A stretch of 64,000 nt of DNA. Source: Caldifarciminota bacterium (GTDB lineage Bacteria > Hydrothermota > Tepidihabitantia > SM23-42). The notes beneath the pieces were generated by a model. The model worked only from the letters and a program-made list of their open reading frames with translations. It was not told the DNA's origin and did no database searches. How positions within the stretch are numbered: the stretch's first letter is position 1; each line of letters starts with the position of its first letter. The translations under genes and the position numbers were made by a program. Location of the stretch: assembly GCA_027026255.1 (NCBI GenBank), contig JALVOT010000014.1, positions 149,986 to 213,985 on the forward strand, read 5' to 3'. Positions 1 to 8,017 of the stretch are shown in pieces.

Positions 1-2
1 CA

Positions 3-329
3 AAATGGCAACAGATTGACAAACATCCTAACCCACATGGGGTGGATGTAAGAAAGATTTATGATGCCGTGCATGCCCAGGTTATGCATATTACATTAAA
101 TCCCGGAGAAAAACTTAAAAGACATATTACTCCGGTTGATGTTATCTTTTATGTTCTTGAAGGACAAGGGATAGTTGAAATCGGTGATGAAAAGAGAGAG
201 GTTGAGCAGGGGACATTGATTGATAGTCCGAGAAAAATACCACATTGTTGGTATAATGAAGGTGATAAAATCTTGCGGTTTCTTGTTATCAAGATTCCTC
301 GCCCCAGTGAAAAATCAAAATTGCTATAA
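3..329 (+). CDS. Cupin-domain protein, 5' end outside window
   Basis: The frame stays open to the left edge of the window, so the true start lies upstream; about 108 codons are visible. The protein is a small single-domain cupin: the metal-site region includes the segment LKRHITPVDVIFYVLEGQG, and a second cupin motif follows around PRKIPHCWYNEG. The His residues in these two motifs could bind a metal. Stand-alone cupins of this kind occur in many anaerobes and their substrates are mostly unknown. It is followed 31 bp downstream by a ferredoxin-type gene on the same strand, so the two may be co-transcribed. No substrate can be inferred. Confidence 0.8.
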   Translation, partial: KWQQIDKHPNPHGVDVRKIYDAVHAQVMHITLNPGEKLKRHITPVDVIFYVLEGQGIVEIGDEKREVEQGTLIDSPRKIPHCWYNEGDKILRFLVIKIPRPSEKSKLL

Positions 330-360
330 AGTATAGAAACAGCATAATAAGGAAAAGTTA

Positions 361-921
361 ATGGACGAGAAAAATTCAACTCTTCACTATGTTTGTACGC
401 GGAAAGAAGCGTGGGATTTAATTGAGCAACATAACCGCTTTTGGATTTCTGATTGTGGATGTCGGCTGGCTAAACATGGATGTGCCCGTTCCCGGATTGA
501 TTTATGTCTTGCTTTTGTTGAAAACTGGTGGAAAAATAAAAAAGATAAGGGAATGAATCTTAAAGAAGTTTCAAAGGAATATCTACGAGAAATTTTTCAA
601 GAAGCGAAAGAAAAACATCTGGTAACAAGACCATTTCATAATTCAGAAGATTTGAACAGTGTTACAGGAATATGCTTTTGCTGTGATGACTGTTGTAAGT
701 TTTTTATCGGTGATAGTGAGAAATGCAATAAAGGCTTACTGATTGAGAAAACTGATCTTACGGAATGTACATCCTGTGGTTTATGTGTAGAAGTCTGTCA
801 TTTTGAAGCCAGAAAAATCGTGAATGGCGGGTTGACTGTTGACCGGGATAGATGCTACGGTTGCGGGCTCTGTTTAGATGTTTGTCCAATAGAAAAATGC
901 ATTATGATGGTGCCCAGATAA
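361..921 (+). CDS. 4Fe-4S ferredoxin-type protein
   Basis: A 186-residue soluble protein. The C-terminal 50 residues carry two 4Fe-4S cluster motifs, CTSCGLCVEVCH and CYGCGLCLDVCP; in the first, the usual Pro after the fourth Cys is His. The N-terminal 130 residues hold further Cys clusters (ISDCGCRLAKHGC, CFCCDDCC), suggesting additional metal or cluster binding, as in 4Fe-4S proteins of anaerobes that pair an unknown N-terminal region with a bacterial-type ferredoxin tail. A weak ribosome-binding site (aagga) precedes the ATG. The likely role is electron transfer or redox sensing; the partner is unknown. The upstream neighbour is a cupin gene. Confidence 0.8.
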   Translation: MDEKNSTLHYVCTRKEAWDLIEQHNRFWISDCGCRLAKHGCARSRIDLCLAFVENWWKNKKDKGMNLKEVSKEYLREIFQEAKEKHLVTRPFHNSEDLNSVTGICFCCDDCCKFFIGDSEKCNKGLLIEKTDLTECTSCGLCVEVCHFEARKIVNGGLTVDRDRCYGCGLCLDVCPIEKCIMMVPR

Positions 922-927
922 TTTCAT

Positions 928-1029
928 ATGTCGAGATTTAAGCCGGAGTTTAAAGTGACAGTTTTTAAGGGTGTAAGAGATGGGATTGAGGATTGGACCA
1001 AGAAAATATTTTGTGAAGAAAATCAATAA
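928..1029 (+). other. Short ORF, 33 codons, possible remnant
   Basis: An ATG-started 33-codon frame begins 6 bp after the ferredoxin gene stop and starts MSRFKPEF. The first 12 bases (ATGTCGAGATTT) recur exactly inside both copies of the 124-bp repeat upstream of the serpin, where the frame begins MSRFDPKF. No Shine-Dalgarno sequence is visible and no family is recognised. It may be a decayed gene start or a shared sequence motif; coding status is doubtful. Confidence 0.2.
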
Positions 1030-1093
1030 GCCAACGGCATATAAAAAATACATTATAATAAGGCAAAACACGATAGTGATTTAGTGGCGAATT

Positions 1094-1792
1094 ATGAAAA
1101 AAGAATTTTTATACAATTGTTTAGTTGAGGTCAAAAATAAAGTAGCAATAACAAATAAAAATGCTACTTCTCAGAGAACACTTTTCAAACAGAGATTTTC
1201 ATTTTCCAGTCTATCTAAATCTGAGCAACTGATTGTCTGGGATTATATCTGGAATAATTCATCTGATTTTTGGGTATCTATGCAGTCCTTTTTATTTCTT
1301 GAAAAGAATATGAAGGACAAATATTTTTTGGTCGAATCGTGGGAGACAATAAAAAATTGGCAAAATAAAGTGGATAATTGGGGGAGATGTGATGCATTAT
1401 CAAAAATCTATACAAAAATTCTTGAGATAATTCCTGATAAGGTATTGGAACAACTAAAGAAATGGAATAAATCAAAGAATTTATGGGACAGGAGGCAATC
1501 TCTTGTAAGTCTTTTATATTTCAGTCGAACAAAGAAAACCATATTACCTTATGAAACAATAGTTCCCTTTGTGAGCAGATTGATTGATGACAAAGAATAT
1601 TATGTTCAAAAAGGCATCGGTTGGACATTGAAAGAATTATACCGTGTTTATCCAAATAAGACATTAAAATATATTGAGAAAAACGCTAAAAGAATTTCAG
1701 CAATAGCATTTTCTGCTGCAACTGAGAAACTTACAAAAACAGCTAAAGAAAGATTGAAAGAAATAAGAAAAAGCAAGCCATTAATACTCTGA
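1094..1792 (+). CDS. DNA alkylation repair protein, AlkD-like HEAT glycosylase
   Basis: A 232-residue all-helical protein of the AlkD family (DNA glycosylases that remove N3- and N7-alkylated purines without base flipping). In AlkD of Bacillus cereus the key residues are Trp109, Asp113 and Trp187. Here W96 and D100 have the same spacing within NKVDNWGRCD, and a Trp lies in the later VQKGIGWTLKE segment (W177), so the active site looks complete. The WDRRQSLVSL segment is also typical. The length fits the family. It stands alone between the ferredoxin and the serpin repeat. No clear ribosome-binding site is seen. DNA repair is a well-supported role; substrate specificity is inferred from the family. 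Confidence 0.85.
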   Translation: MKKEFLYNCLVEVKNKVAITNKNATSQRTLFKQRFSFSSLSKSEQLIVWDYIWNNSSDFWVSMQSFLFLEKNMKDKYFLVESWETIKNWQNKVDNWGRCDALSKIYTKILEIIPDKVLEQLKKWNKSKNLWDRRQSLVSLLYFSRTKKTILPYETIVPFVSRLIDDKEYYVQKGIGWTLKELYRVYPNKTLKYIEKNAKRISAIAFSAATEKLTKTAKERLKEIRKSKPLIL

Positions 1793-1844
1793 AACCTGGA
1801 CAAAGCTTTACCTTGTACATAAAAATAGTAGAGTACAAACAAAC

Positions 1845-1871
1845 TTGACAGATTTGCTAAGATAATATAAT
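1845..1871 (+). promoter_or_regulatory. Sigma-70-like promoter, repeat copy 1
   Basis: TTGACA at 1845-1850 and TATAAT at 1866-1871 with a 15-bp spacer; overlapping AT-rich hexamers (for example TAATAT) would give 17 bp. Identical to the promoter in copy 2, 124 bp downstream. Both face the serpin gene. Confidence 0.55.
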
Positions 1872-1968
1872 ATGTCCTATCATTCTGTTAATTCCAGAAT
1901 TTAGGATTGTTTTTTATGGAAACTTTGTCCAATGTCGAGATTTGACCCTAAGTTTGAAACAAACAAAC

Positions 1969-1995
1969 TTGACAGATTTGCTAAGATAATATAAT
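1969..1995 (+). promoter_or_regulatory. Sigma-70-like promoter, repeat copy 2, for serpin
   Basis: TTGACA at 1969-1974 and TATAAT at 1990-1995. The predicted transcript would have an untranslated leader of about 90 nt ending in AAAGGAGG just before the serpin ATG at 2094. Confidence 0.55.
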
Positions 1996-2093
1996 ATGTC
2001 CTATCATTCTGTTAATTCCAGAATTTAGGATTGTTTTTTATGGAAACTTTGTCCAATGTCGAGATTTGACCCTAAGTTTGAAAGGAGGTTTAT

Positions 2094-3320
2094 ATGCTAT
2101 TTCGTGGTTTCTGGCTTCTGGTCATATTGGGTATTGGTTGCACAACCAGTGCCCGGATTGATAATACCGGTCCGGATATGAAAGGAACCGGTATTATTGC
2201 CAGGGCAAATAACCGATTCGCCCTGGAGATTTTTACACAAATCAAAAAGCACCATAAAGATGAGAATATCTTTTTCTCACCACTCAGTATTGTTACCGCC
2301 CTGACTATGGTTTATGAAGGGGCAAGGGGACAGACTGCTAAAGAGTTGGAACAGGTTCTTCATATTCCATCCGAACCAGAATCGAGAAGGCAGAATTTCG
2401 CCCATCTGATTAATGAACTGAACCGAAAAGATAAAAAATATACACTTGGAATAGCCAATGCACTCTGGGCACAGAAGGATTATAGGTTTTTAAAGAAATA
2501 CTTTCAGGTTATTGAAAAATACTATCAGGGCAGGGCAATCAATGTTGATTTCGTTAAAGAGACTGAGGAAACACGAAAGAAGATAAACAACTGGGTTGAA
2601 GAAAAGACTAAGGGTAAGATTAAAAATCTGATTCCGGAAGGAACCCTTAAACCACTTACCAGATTGGTGCTCACAAATGCAATTTATTTTAAGGGGAACT
2701 GGGCACAGCAGTTTGATAAGCAATTAACCCATAGCGAAGAATTTCAAACCCTCAGTCGGGATACGGTTAAGGTTCCAATGATGAGTTTTACCGGAGATAA
2801 GGCAAAGTTTAATTATGCCGAGATTGAAGGGATACAGATTCTGGAACTACCTTATGAGGGTGATGACCTATCAATGTTGATTTTATTGCCTGAACCCGGC
2901 AAGGTCGCGGCTTTGGAAGAATCATTGAGTTTTGATAAACTTACCAGATGGCAGGGTTTACTCAGAAAACAGCAGGTTGATGTCTACCTGCCGAGATTCA
3001 AACTAAAGACAAAGTATTTTCTGGCAAAGATTTTGATTGAGATGGGAATGCCATCGGTATTCGGCGTAAAACCTACTGATTTTTCCGGGATGGACGGCAC
3101 CAAAAATCTTTCAATAAGTAAGGTGATTCATCAAGGATTTGTTGAAGTTAATGAAGAGGGAACCGAGGCCGCCGGAGCAACCGGTATAGTAATGGAATTG
3201 GCAATGAAGAAAAAAATTCCAATCTTTCGGGCTGACCATCCATTTCTCTTTCTGATTCAGCATAAACCAAGTGGCACCATTCTGTTTTTCGGTCGGGTTG
3301 GTAATCCGGATAGTCAATGA
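2094..3320 (+). CDS. Serpin family serine protease inhibitor, probable lipoprotein
   Basis: A 408-residue full-length serpin. The N-terminus is a short hydrophobic signal ending in GIGC, a slightly non-consensus lipobox, so export and lipid anchoring are likely. Family signatures include FFSPLSIVTALTMVYEGA near residue 60, NAIYFKGNW and the C-terminal FRADHPFLF. The reactive-centre hinge at about residue 354, EEGTEAAGATG, has the small residues at P15-P9 required for loop insertion, so this should be an inhibitory serpin rather than a non-inhibitory one. Counting from the hinge, P1 falls near Ala-Met in MELAMKKK, which would suit elastase- or subtilisin-like targets; this is an estimate. Start chosen from AAAGGAGG 5 bp upstream. 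It is driven by a duplicated promoter region. Confidence 0.95.
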   Translation: MLFRGFWLLVILGIGCTTSARIDNTGPDMKGTGIIARANNRFALEIFTQIKKHHKDENIFFSPLSIVTALTMVYEGARGQTAKELEQVLHIPSEPESRRQNFAHLINELNRKDKKYTLGIANALWAQKDYRFLKKYFQVIEKYYQGRAINVDFVKETEETRKKINNWVEEKTKGKIKNLIPEGTLKPLTRLVLTNAIYFKGNWAQQFDKQLTHSEEFQTLSRDTVKVPMMSFTGDKAKFNYAEIEGIQILELPYEGDDLSMLILLPEPGKVAALEESLSFDKLTRWQGLLRKQQVDVYLPRFKLKTKYFLAKILIEMGMPSVFGVKPTDFSGMDGTKNLSISKVIHQGFVEVNEEGTEAAGATGIVMELAMKKKIPIFRADHPFLFLIQHKPSGTILFFGRVGNPDSQ

Positions 3321-3557
3321 TTTAAATTACGGTGACTTTTACTGGTAATTATTCAATAAAATACTGGAGGATTAACCGACTATAGTTTATCGATGATTAA
3401 ATTTTAAAGTGTATACGGAGTAACAATTATACTCCCTTAAATTAAGTATTAGTACTCATATTATTTTGGGTGGTAAAATTTCTTGAAAAGACATCGATTA
3501 TGATTACCCTTGAATGCGATATAAGTGAATAGATTTTTTGCAAGAAAGGAGGTTAAA

Positions 3558-4550
3558 ATGAGAAATACAAAATTGCGTATTACCATTGATATATTCAGTG
3601 GTAGAGAAAATCCGGTTATAGAATTTACCGGTAAGAAACTTAAGGACCTCTCTGAAAGGTTATCACCGGTCAGTAAAATTGAAACAAGGCAGTTAGGTAT
3701 TCCCTTAGAACCAACTCTGGGTTATAGAGGACTTATCGTAGAACAGGTTGGACGGCCTTTAAAAGGACTGCCAGCAATATTTCGTTTTGCTTCCGGCACA
3801 ATTATTGGCCGTGAGATTTCTTTTAGTACAGCCGACAAAAATTTTGAAGATTTCATTTTAGCGAATCTTCCTAAAAGCTTACCATTGAAAAGTTTTAAGA
3901 AAGAGTTTAAGCGTTTCAAAGAATTGATTGAATTTCGTAATAAGCAGTATTGGCATCATTCTTCGAGTGAAGACAAGGTTTCAGAGGATTTAATGATTGA
4001 TGATGACGAGCTGTTGAGAGAAGTTAAATACTTTAAAGAACCAATAGATCGGGTCCCCCGTTATTGGCCTTGGCCACCTTTTAGCTGGTGGCACAGGTGT
4101 AAATATTTTTGTGCGCCAATTTACGAACCATCCTGGTGGAATGTACCAAATATACAGCCTTATAATAATTGCTACAATTATGCTACAAACTACCGAACAG
4201 ATACATTCGCCCAGCCAGGTAAAGCATCAGGCTCTATCTATAGTGTTATAAACTGTAATGATGTTAAAGCAGGAGCGATTGCCGATGCATTAATTGATGC
4301 ACCATATGCCAATAATAAATATCCGACAACAGGACATCTTGTGGCACTGGTTATCTGGCCAGGTTTTGATTTTCATTGGTATAGAAAAGATAGATACGGA
4401 CGCTGGTCTCATAAACCAGGACGTACTCCGGTAACCAATAAAGATAATAGTGGCAATTTAATCTATGATCCCAGAACGGCTGACCGAGGTCCTTATACTG
4501 ATTTCTGTACATTTATGATTGTTAAACATGGTCATATAAAAATTAGATAA
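3558..4550 (+). CDS. Two-domain protein: FSGR domain plus putative Cys-His hydrolase-like domain
   Basis: 330 residues, starting at the ATG behind AAAGGAGG; an earlier in-frame ATG at 3525 would place the ribosome-binding site inside the gene. Residues 5-115 form a domain with FSGRENP (13-19) and LGYRG (54-58) that recurs as the whole of the next gene. After an acidic linker and a Trp/Pro-rich stretch, residues 190-325 hold NNCYNYA (Cys205), TGHLVALV (His260), DFHWYR (His273), WSHKPG (His285) and NKDNSGN (Asp296). Conserved-looking Cys and His residues suggest, but do not prove, a papain- or NlpC-like hydrolase. No signal peptide or membrane segment is seen. I recall neither domain having an established function. 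Confidence 0.7.
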   Translation: MRNTKLRITIDIFSGRENPVIEFTGKKLKDLSERLSPVSKIETRQLGIPLEPTLGYRGLIVEQVGRPLKGLPAIFRFASGTIIGREISFSTADKNFEDFILANLPKSLPLKSFKKEFKRFKELIEFRNKQYWHHSSSEDKVSEDLMIDDDELLREVKYFKEPIDRVPRYWPWPPFSWWHRCKYFCAPIYEPSWWNVPNIQPYNNCYNYATNYRTDTFAQPGKASGSIYSVINCNDVKAGAIADALIDAPYANNKYPTTGHLVALVIWPGFDFHWYRKDRYGRWSHKPGRTPVTNKDNSGNLIYDPRTADRGPYTDFCTFMIVKHGHIKIR

Positions 4551-4566
4551 AACGATATTTTGAAAA

Positions 4567-4896
4567 ATGACAAAATGTAAGGCGCGTGCATTTATATTTT
4601 CAGGTCGTTCTGATCCAATCTGGTTTCTTAATGAACAACAAAAGAATAAACTCATTATGCTTTGGGAAGGATTTGATCCAGCAAATGCTCAGGTACATAT
4701 CGAGTCAAAATTGGGATACCGTGGTGTATCAATGATATGCCCTGATTATGGAGAATTTTTTGCTTACGGAAGATATGTGAGAAGAATGATTAATAATCGA
4801 ATTGAATGGCGAGTTGATGATAAAAAACTATTCGAACAGTTTTTATTATCCACTGCACCCGAAGGATTGCTGCCTCCTGAGATTTTTAATACCTGA
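4567..4896 (+). CDS. Stand-alone FSGR-domain protein
   Basis: 109 residues, 16 bp after the preceding gene and probably co-transcribed with it; no Shine-Dalgarno sequence is evident. The sequence aligns along its length with residues 5-115 of the preceding protein: FSGRSDP at 11-17, KLGYRG at 48-53, a Phe/Ala/Gly-rich strand, then DKKLFEQFLL matching DKNFEDFIL. It is therefore a single-domain paralogue of the N-terminal half of its neighbour. Possible roles are a regulatory partner, a dimerisation partner or an immunity-like inhibitor of the C-terminal domain next door, but none of these is demonstrated. Confidence 0.65.
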   Translation: MTKCKARAFIFSGRSDPIWFLNEQQKNKLIMLWEGFDPANAQVHIESKLGYRGVSMICPDYGEFFAYGRYVRRMINNRIEWRVDDKKLFEQFLLSTAPEGLLPPEIFNT

Positions 4897-5437
4897 TGTA
4901 AAAATTTGCCATAAAATCAGGGTATACCTTCGAACAGAAAATTACGTCCAGGAATAGAATTTGATATTCATCCTTATATGCTAATTTCCGCTTATTTTTG
5001 ATAATGAAAATTAGCGATTGAATAGGTTACACTTTTCTAAAAACAGCATTTCGGAAATATACCCCCGGTCGATAAGATATAAAATTCGGGTATGATGTTT
5101 TTCAGAAGATGATAGAAACTGAATGAATGATTTTTCAGAAATTTTATATGTTAAAGATTAGTCTTGCAAAATATATCATGGATATTTATTCGAGTTTTCG
5201 CATTGGTTTAATGACAGAATATGGTTCAATAGATATCTTTATCCATCTTTGATGATTCTTAAAAGGAACAATTGGTTTATTCAAATGCTATTGGAATGCC
5301 ATAATTTATGAATAAATGGTTAAATAATAAAAATATGTGATGAAAGAAATTTACTATAAAAAAGGAAAAGTAATAGTAAGTAATAATAATCGCCATTCTC
5401 CTTCCTTTCTTTTATTAGTTGCATAGATATATAAAGC
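4897..5437 (+). other. AT-rich region without a supported gene
   Basis: 541 bp, strongly AT-rich, between the FSGR pair and a doubtful ORF. Stops are frequent in all frames. The best frame is a 41-codon ATG ORF at 5127-5252 with no ribosome-binding site and no recognisable family. No tRNA, repeat or convincing terminator was seen. Together with the next feature, it looks like an eroded or recently acquired stretch. Confidence 0.5.
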
Positions 5438-5731
5438 TTGATTTTTGGCAGGATAAAAGATTCGATCCCTGTGGTTGTATGTAAATCTGCCTTAGGTTAT
5501 TTATGTGAATATCTTAAAAAATTCCAGACCAATGCAACCTACGGTTGTGAAAAGTTAGACTCGGTGTTTCAAACTAATAAAAGGGTATATGTAATAACGG
5601 CCTTCACTGATTATTTTAAGAAAACAGTTAAAGCGAAGTATCCAGAACTTCGATATAAAAGAATAAATGAGGAATACTCCTTTCCCAATATTTTTCTTTT
5701 ATATAATAAAAGTCAAAAGAAACTTGACTGA
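5438..5731 (+). pseudogene. Possible gene remnant, 97 codons from TTG
   Basis: The frame opens at a TTG without a ribosome-binding site and encodes 97 residues containing KRVYVITAFTDYFKKTVKAK and ending in a FPNIFLLYN-type strand. That ending resembles, in style only, the C-terminal part of large membrane glycosyltransferases, in which a soluble domain predicts what a residue pair would look like, but I cannot assign it. The surrounding kilobase lacks genes. A degraded C-terminal fragment of a larger gene is the most economical reading; a genuine small protein is possible. Confidence 0.3.
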
Positions 5732-5966
5732 AGTCGAATAGTTGGTTATTATAAAAGATATGGAATTATCTTTTACTTTACTTACCTTTTGTCGGCGGAT
5801 AATCGGGGATAAAAGAACCAGACCTGTTAAAAATCGTTCAGGTTGGAGAGACGACTTATCGAATGTGGTGAATGTTGAGAAATCATTTCAAGGGTAATCC
5901 GGAAGTTAATCTGGATTTCAGGCATCTGCTGAAATTTTCGGTTATAATGCAAATCAGATTATAATT

Positions 5967-6716
5967 ATGAAGATAAAGACTTTTGTTGTCGGCCCAATTT
6001 TTACAAATTGTTATCTTGTTTGGTGTGAAAAGACCAGGCAGGCAATTGTTATTGACCCGGGATTTACCAATATGGAAGATGGGCAGCCGGTTCTAAAAGC
6101 GATAAAGGAAAAAAACATAAGGGTAAAATATATTGTGATTACGCACGGCCATTTTGACCACACCGGCGGCATTAGAATATTGAAAAATATAACCGGGGCA
6201 AAGGTCTTGGTTCACGAAAAAGATGCTGAATTTCTGCCTGAACCCTGGAAGGGCATTAAAGAACTTATAAATAAGGACAAACAGATTCCCTGTCTGGCAT
6301 GCGGCTCATTATCCCTGCATCTTAAAATTGCTGAAGATAATAAAAAAGCACGGGTGCTGTGTGAAGACTGCGGAATGCATATAGAATTCTTCTCTTCTCC
6401 TTCTGCTGATAAAAGAATAAAAGATGGAGAAATAATCGAATTCGGAGATTGTAAATTGGAAGTCATCCATACCCCGGGACACAGCCGGGGTAGTATCTCT
6501 TTATATAGCGCCGAAGAACAGGTGCTTTTCAGCGGTGATACACTATTCGCCGGTTCAATTGGCAGAACAGATATATTTAACTCTTCCTATGAAGAGATTA
6601 TGAATTCCCTCAAGAATAAACTAATGGAATTACCGGATAATACGGTTGTTTATCCCGGGCACGGCGATGCAACAACAATCGGCAGGGAAAGGAAGAACAA
6701 TCCTTTTCTGGTTTAA
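5967..6716 (+). CDS. Metallo-beta-lactamase fold hydrolase with inserted zinc ribbon
   Basis: 249 residues of the glyoxalase II-like MBL superfamily. The metal-binding set is complete: THGHFDH at 59-65, the His in TPGHSRG (172), SGDTLF with Asp191, and YPGHG with His232. Unusually, between residues 105 and 140 it carries CLAC (109-112) and CEDC (132-135), a four-Cys zinc-ribbon-like insertion not part of the standard fold. The function is probably thioester or related hydrolysis in the cytoplasm. The insertion may mediate protein or nucleic-acid contact. TATAAT-like boxes lie just upstream, but no convincing -35 or Shine-Dalgarno sequence was found. Confidence 0.85.
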   Translation: MKIKTFVVGPIFTNCYLVWCEKTRQAIVIDPGFTNMEDGQPVLKAIKEKNIRVKYIVITHGHFDHTGGIRILKNITGAKVLVHEKDAEFLPEPWKGIKELINKDKQIPCLACGSLSLHLKIAEDNKKARVLCEDCGMHIEFFSSPSADKRIKDGEIIEFGDCKLEVIHTPGHSRGSISLYSAEEQVLFSGDTLFAGSIGRTDIFNSSYEEIMNSLKNKLMELPDNTVVYPGHGDATTIGRERKNNPFLV

Positions 6717-6725
6717 TTTTTCGGC

Positions 6726-6753
6726 TTGACATAGCATTATATTATAATATAGT
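6726..6753 (+). promoter_or_regulatory. Sigma-70-like promoter for LolA-like gene
   Basis: TTGACA at 6726-6731, a 16-bp spacer and TATAGT at 6748-6753. The predicted start is about 27 nt before the ATG at 6787, which has AAAGGAG upstream, so this is a leadered transcript, in contrast to several genes further right. Confidence 0.6.
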
Positions 6754-6786
6754 TAAATTGTTAATCTTAAAATGAAAGGAGCAATA

Positions 6787-7563
6787 ATGTCAAAAAGCAA
6801 AATGCTGGTCATAACGCTTGCCTTGATGGCAATCTTTTCAATCGTCCGGGCTGAAGAATGGCAGACAATCTTGAGAAAGATTCAGGCTCAATATAAAGGT
6901 TATAAGGAAAATATTAAAGATATTACAATGATAATGTCGAGTAAGACAGTTACACCAAAAGGTGAGGTGACAGCTGAGATGACGACATATAAAAAGGGTG
7001 AGAAGTCTCGAATCGAGACTGCAATGGGTATGCCAGATATGCCAGAGGGAATGGAAGAAATGAAGATAATCGTTATCAATGATGGAAAGGATATCTGGAT
7101 GATTTCACCCTTTATGGGTGGCAAAAAGAGTAAACTTCCGGTGGATAAATCTGGCTACAGTAAGAGACAGGCGGATTGGTGGAATTGGCTTTCTGAAAAG
7201 GGGAAGATTATCGGTTCGGATAAAATTGATGGCACAGATTGCTATATAGTTCAATTGGATATTGAGGATGCACCTTATTCAAAGTTGTGGGTGAGTAAGA
7301 ATAAGTATAGTGTTCTTAAGGCCGAGTATGCAGAAGGAAAAAAGCATAAGGGCGAGATTATCTTCTCAGATTATAAAATAGTTGATAACCGCTATCCATA
7401 TCCTCACAAGATGAAAATTTTTCTTGATGGTGAACCCACTTCTACCATAGAAATCAAATCGATTGAGATAAATAAAGGACTTTCTGACGAGCTATTTGAC
7501 CCTGACAGGGTTAAAGTGAAAAGCGGCATCCGGCAGATGATGCAGGAACATCAAGAAAAATAA
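6787..7563 (+). CDS. Outer-membrane lipoprotein-sorting (LolA-like) protein
   Basis: 258 residues from the ATG that follows AAAGGAG; the ATG at 6772 lies within the ribosome-binding site and was rejected. An N-terminal signal peptide (MLVITLALMAIFSIVRA, then EEW) predicts periplasmic export. The mature part resembles the LolA/LolB-like beta-sheet fold in its pattern: a strand-rich chain with MTTYKKGEKSRIET, then DGKDIWMISPFM, then KIDGTDCYIVQL and LWVSKNKYSVLKAEY. Such proteins carry lipoproteins or other lipids between membranes or bind lipid chains. It is monocistronic with its own promoter. The fold assignment is fairly secure; the exact cargo is unknown. Confidence 0.8.
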   Translation: MSKSKMLVITLALMAIFSIVRAEEWQTILRKIQAQYKGYKENIKDITMIMSSKTVTPKGEVTAEMTTYKKGEKSRIETAMGMPDMPEGMEEMKIIVINDGKDIWMISPFMGGKKSKLPVDKSGYSKRQADWWNWLSEKGKIIGSDKIDGTDCYIVQLDIEDAPYSKLWVSKNKYSVLKAEYAEGKKHKGEIIFSDYKIVDNRYPYPHKMKIFLDGEPTSTIEIKSIEINKGLSDELFDPDRVKVKSGIRQMMQEHQEK

Positions 7564-7719
7564 GAAAAGCTGCAGTGAAGATGGCATATTTGCGGTTTGA
7601 TTATGAATCTTAAATATCGGCTTTAAAAATGGCAGCATTATCACTTTTCATAATGAGCAAAGAATCCGGGAAGCATACAGACTGATGTCAAACAAATAAA
7701 TTTTCAGAAAGGAGGCTTT

Positions 7720-7971
7720 ATGCCTGTAAATGAAATCATTATTACGGTTGTTGAACAAACCGGAATCTGTGATGCCGGACATAAAAAAGGGCAGGAATTC
7801 AGTTATGAGGGAAAGCTGCCCGATATCTGTTCAGCAGCCTGGGATGTGCTTTACCCATATATAAGGGTCTTGCAGTTTGGTGGTAATTTCCCCTGGGAAA
7901 AAGAGGGAGAGGCATATCTTGCCTGTCCGGATCCCAAAAATCCTGTTGTCTTCAAATTAGAGCGGAGATAA
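7720..7971 (+). CDS. TIGR04076 family small protein
   Basis: An 83-residue protein preceded by AAAGGAGG. It matches the pattern I know for the uncharacterised TIGR04076 family: an N-terminal strand (IIITVVEQTG) followed by Cys in GICDAGHKKGQEF, then LPDICSAAWDVLYPYIRVL and GGNFPWE, ending in a strand that contains a Cys (YLACPDPKNP). Conserved Cys residues suggest metal or redox chemistry, but no function is known. It lies immediately upstream of the methionine sulfoxide reductase gene on the same strand, 46 bp away. Confidence 0.8.
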   Translation: MPVNEIIITVVEQTGICDAGHKKGQEFSYEGKLPDICSAAWDVLYPYIRVLQFGGNFPWEKEGEAYLACPDPKNPVVFKLERR

Positions 7972-8017
7972 ATAATACTAACATCCTGATTTTATAAGCT
8001 GCAGGGAGGAAAATATT

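Larger units (their letters stand above)
1835..2082 (+). repeat. Perfect 124-bp tandem direct repeat carrying a promoter
   Basis: Two head-to-tail copies, 1835-1958 and 1959-2082, are identical base for base by eye. Each carries TTGACA followed after 15 bp by TATAAT, and each ends with ATGTCGAGATTTGACC plus ten further bases. The second copy ends 11 bp before the serpin ATG and runs directly into its ribosome-binding site. Perfect identity indicates a very recent duplication or active maintenance. Confidence 0.95.

Noticed and set aside
5127-5252. 41-codon ATG frame in the AT-rich gap
   Set aside because: No ribosome-binding site, no promoter and no recognisable protein features; expected by chance in AT-rich DNA.
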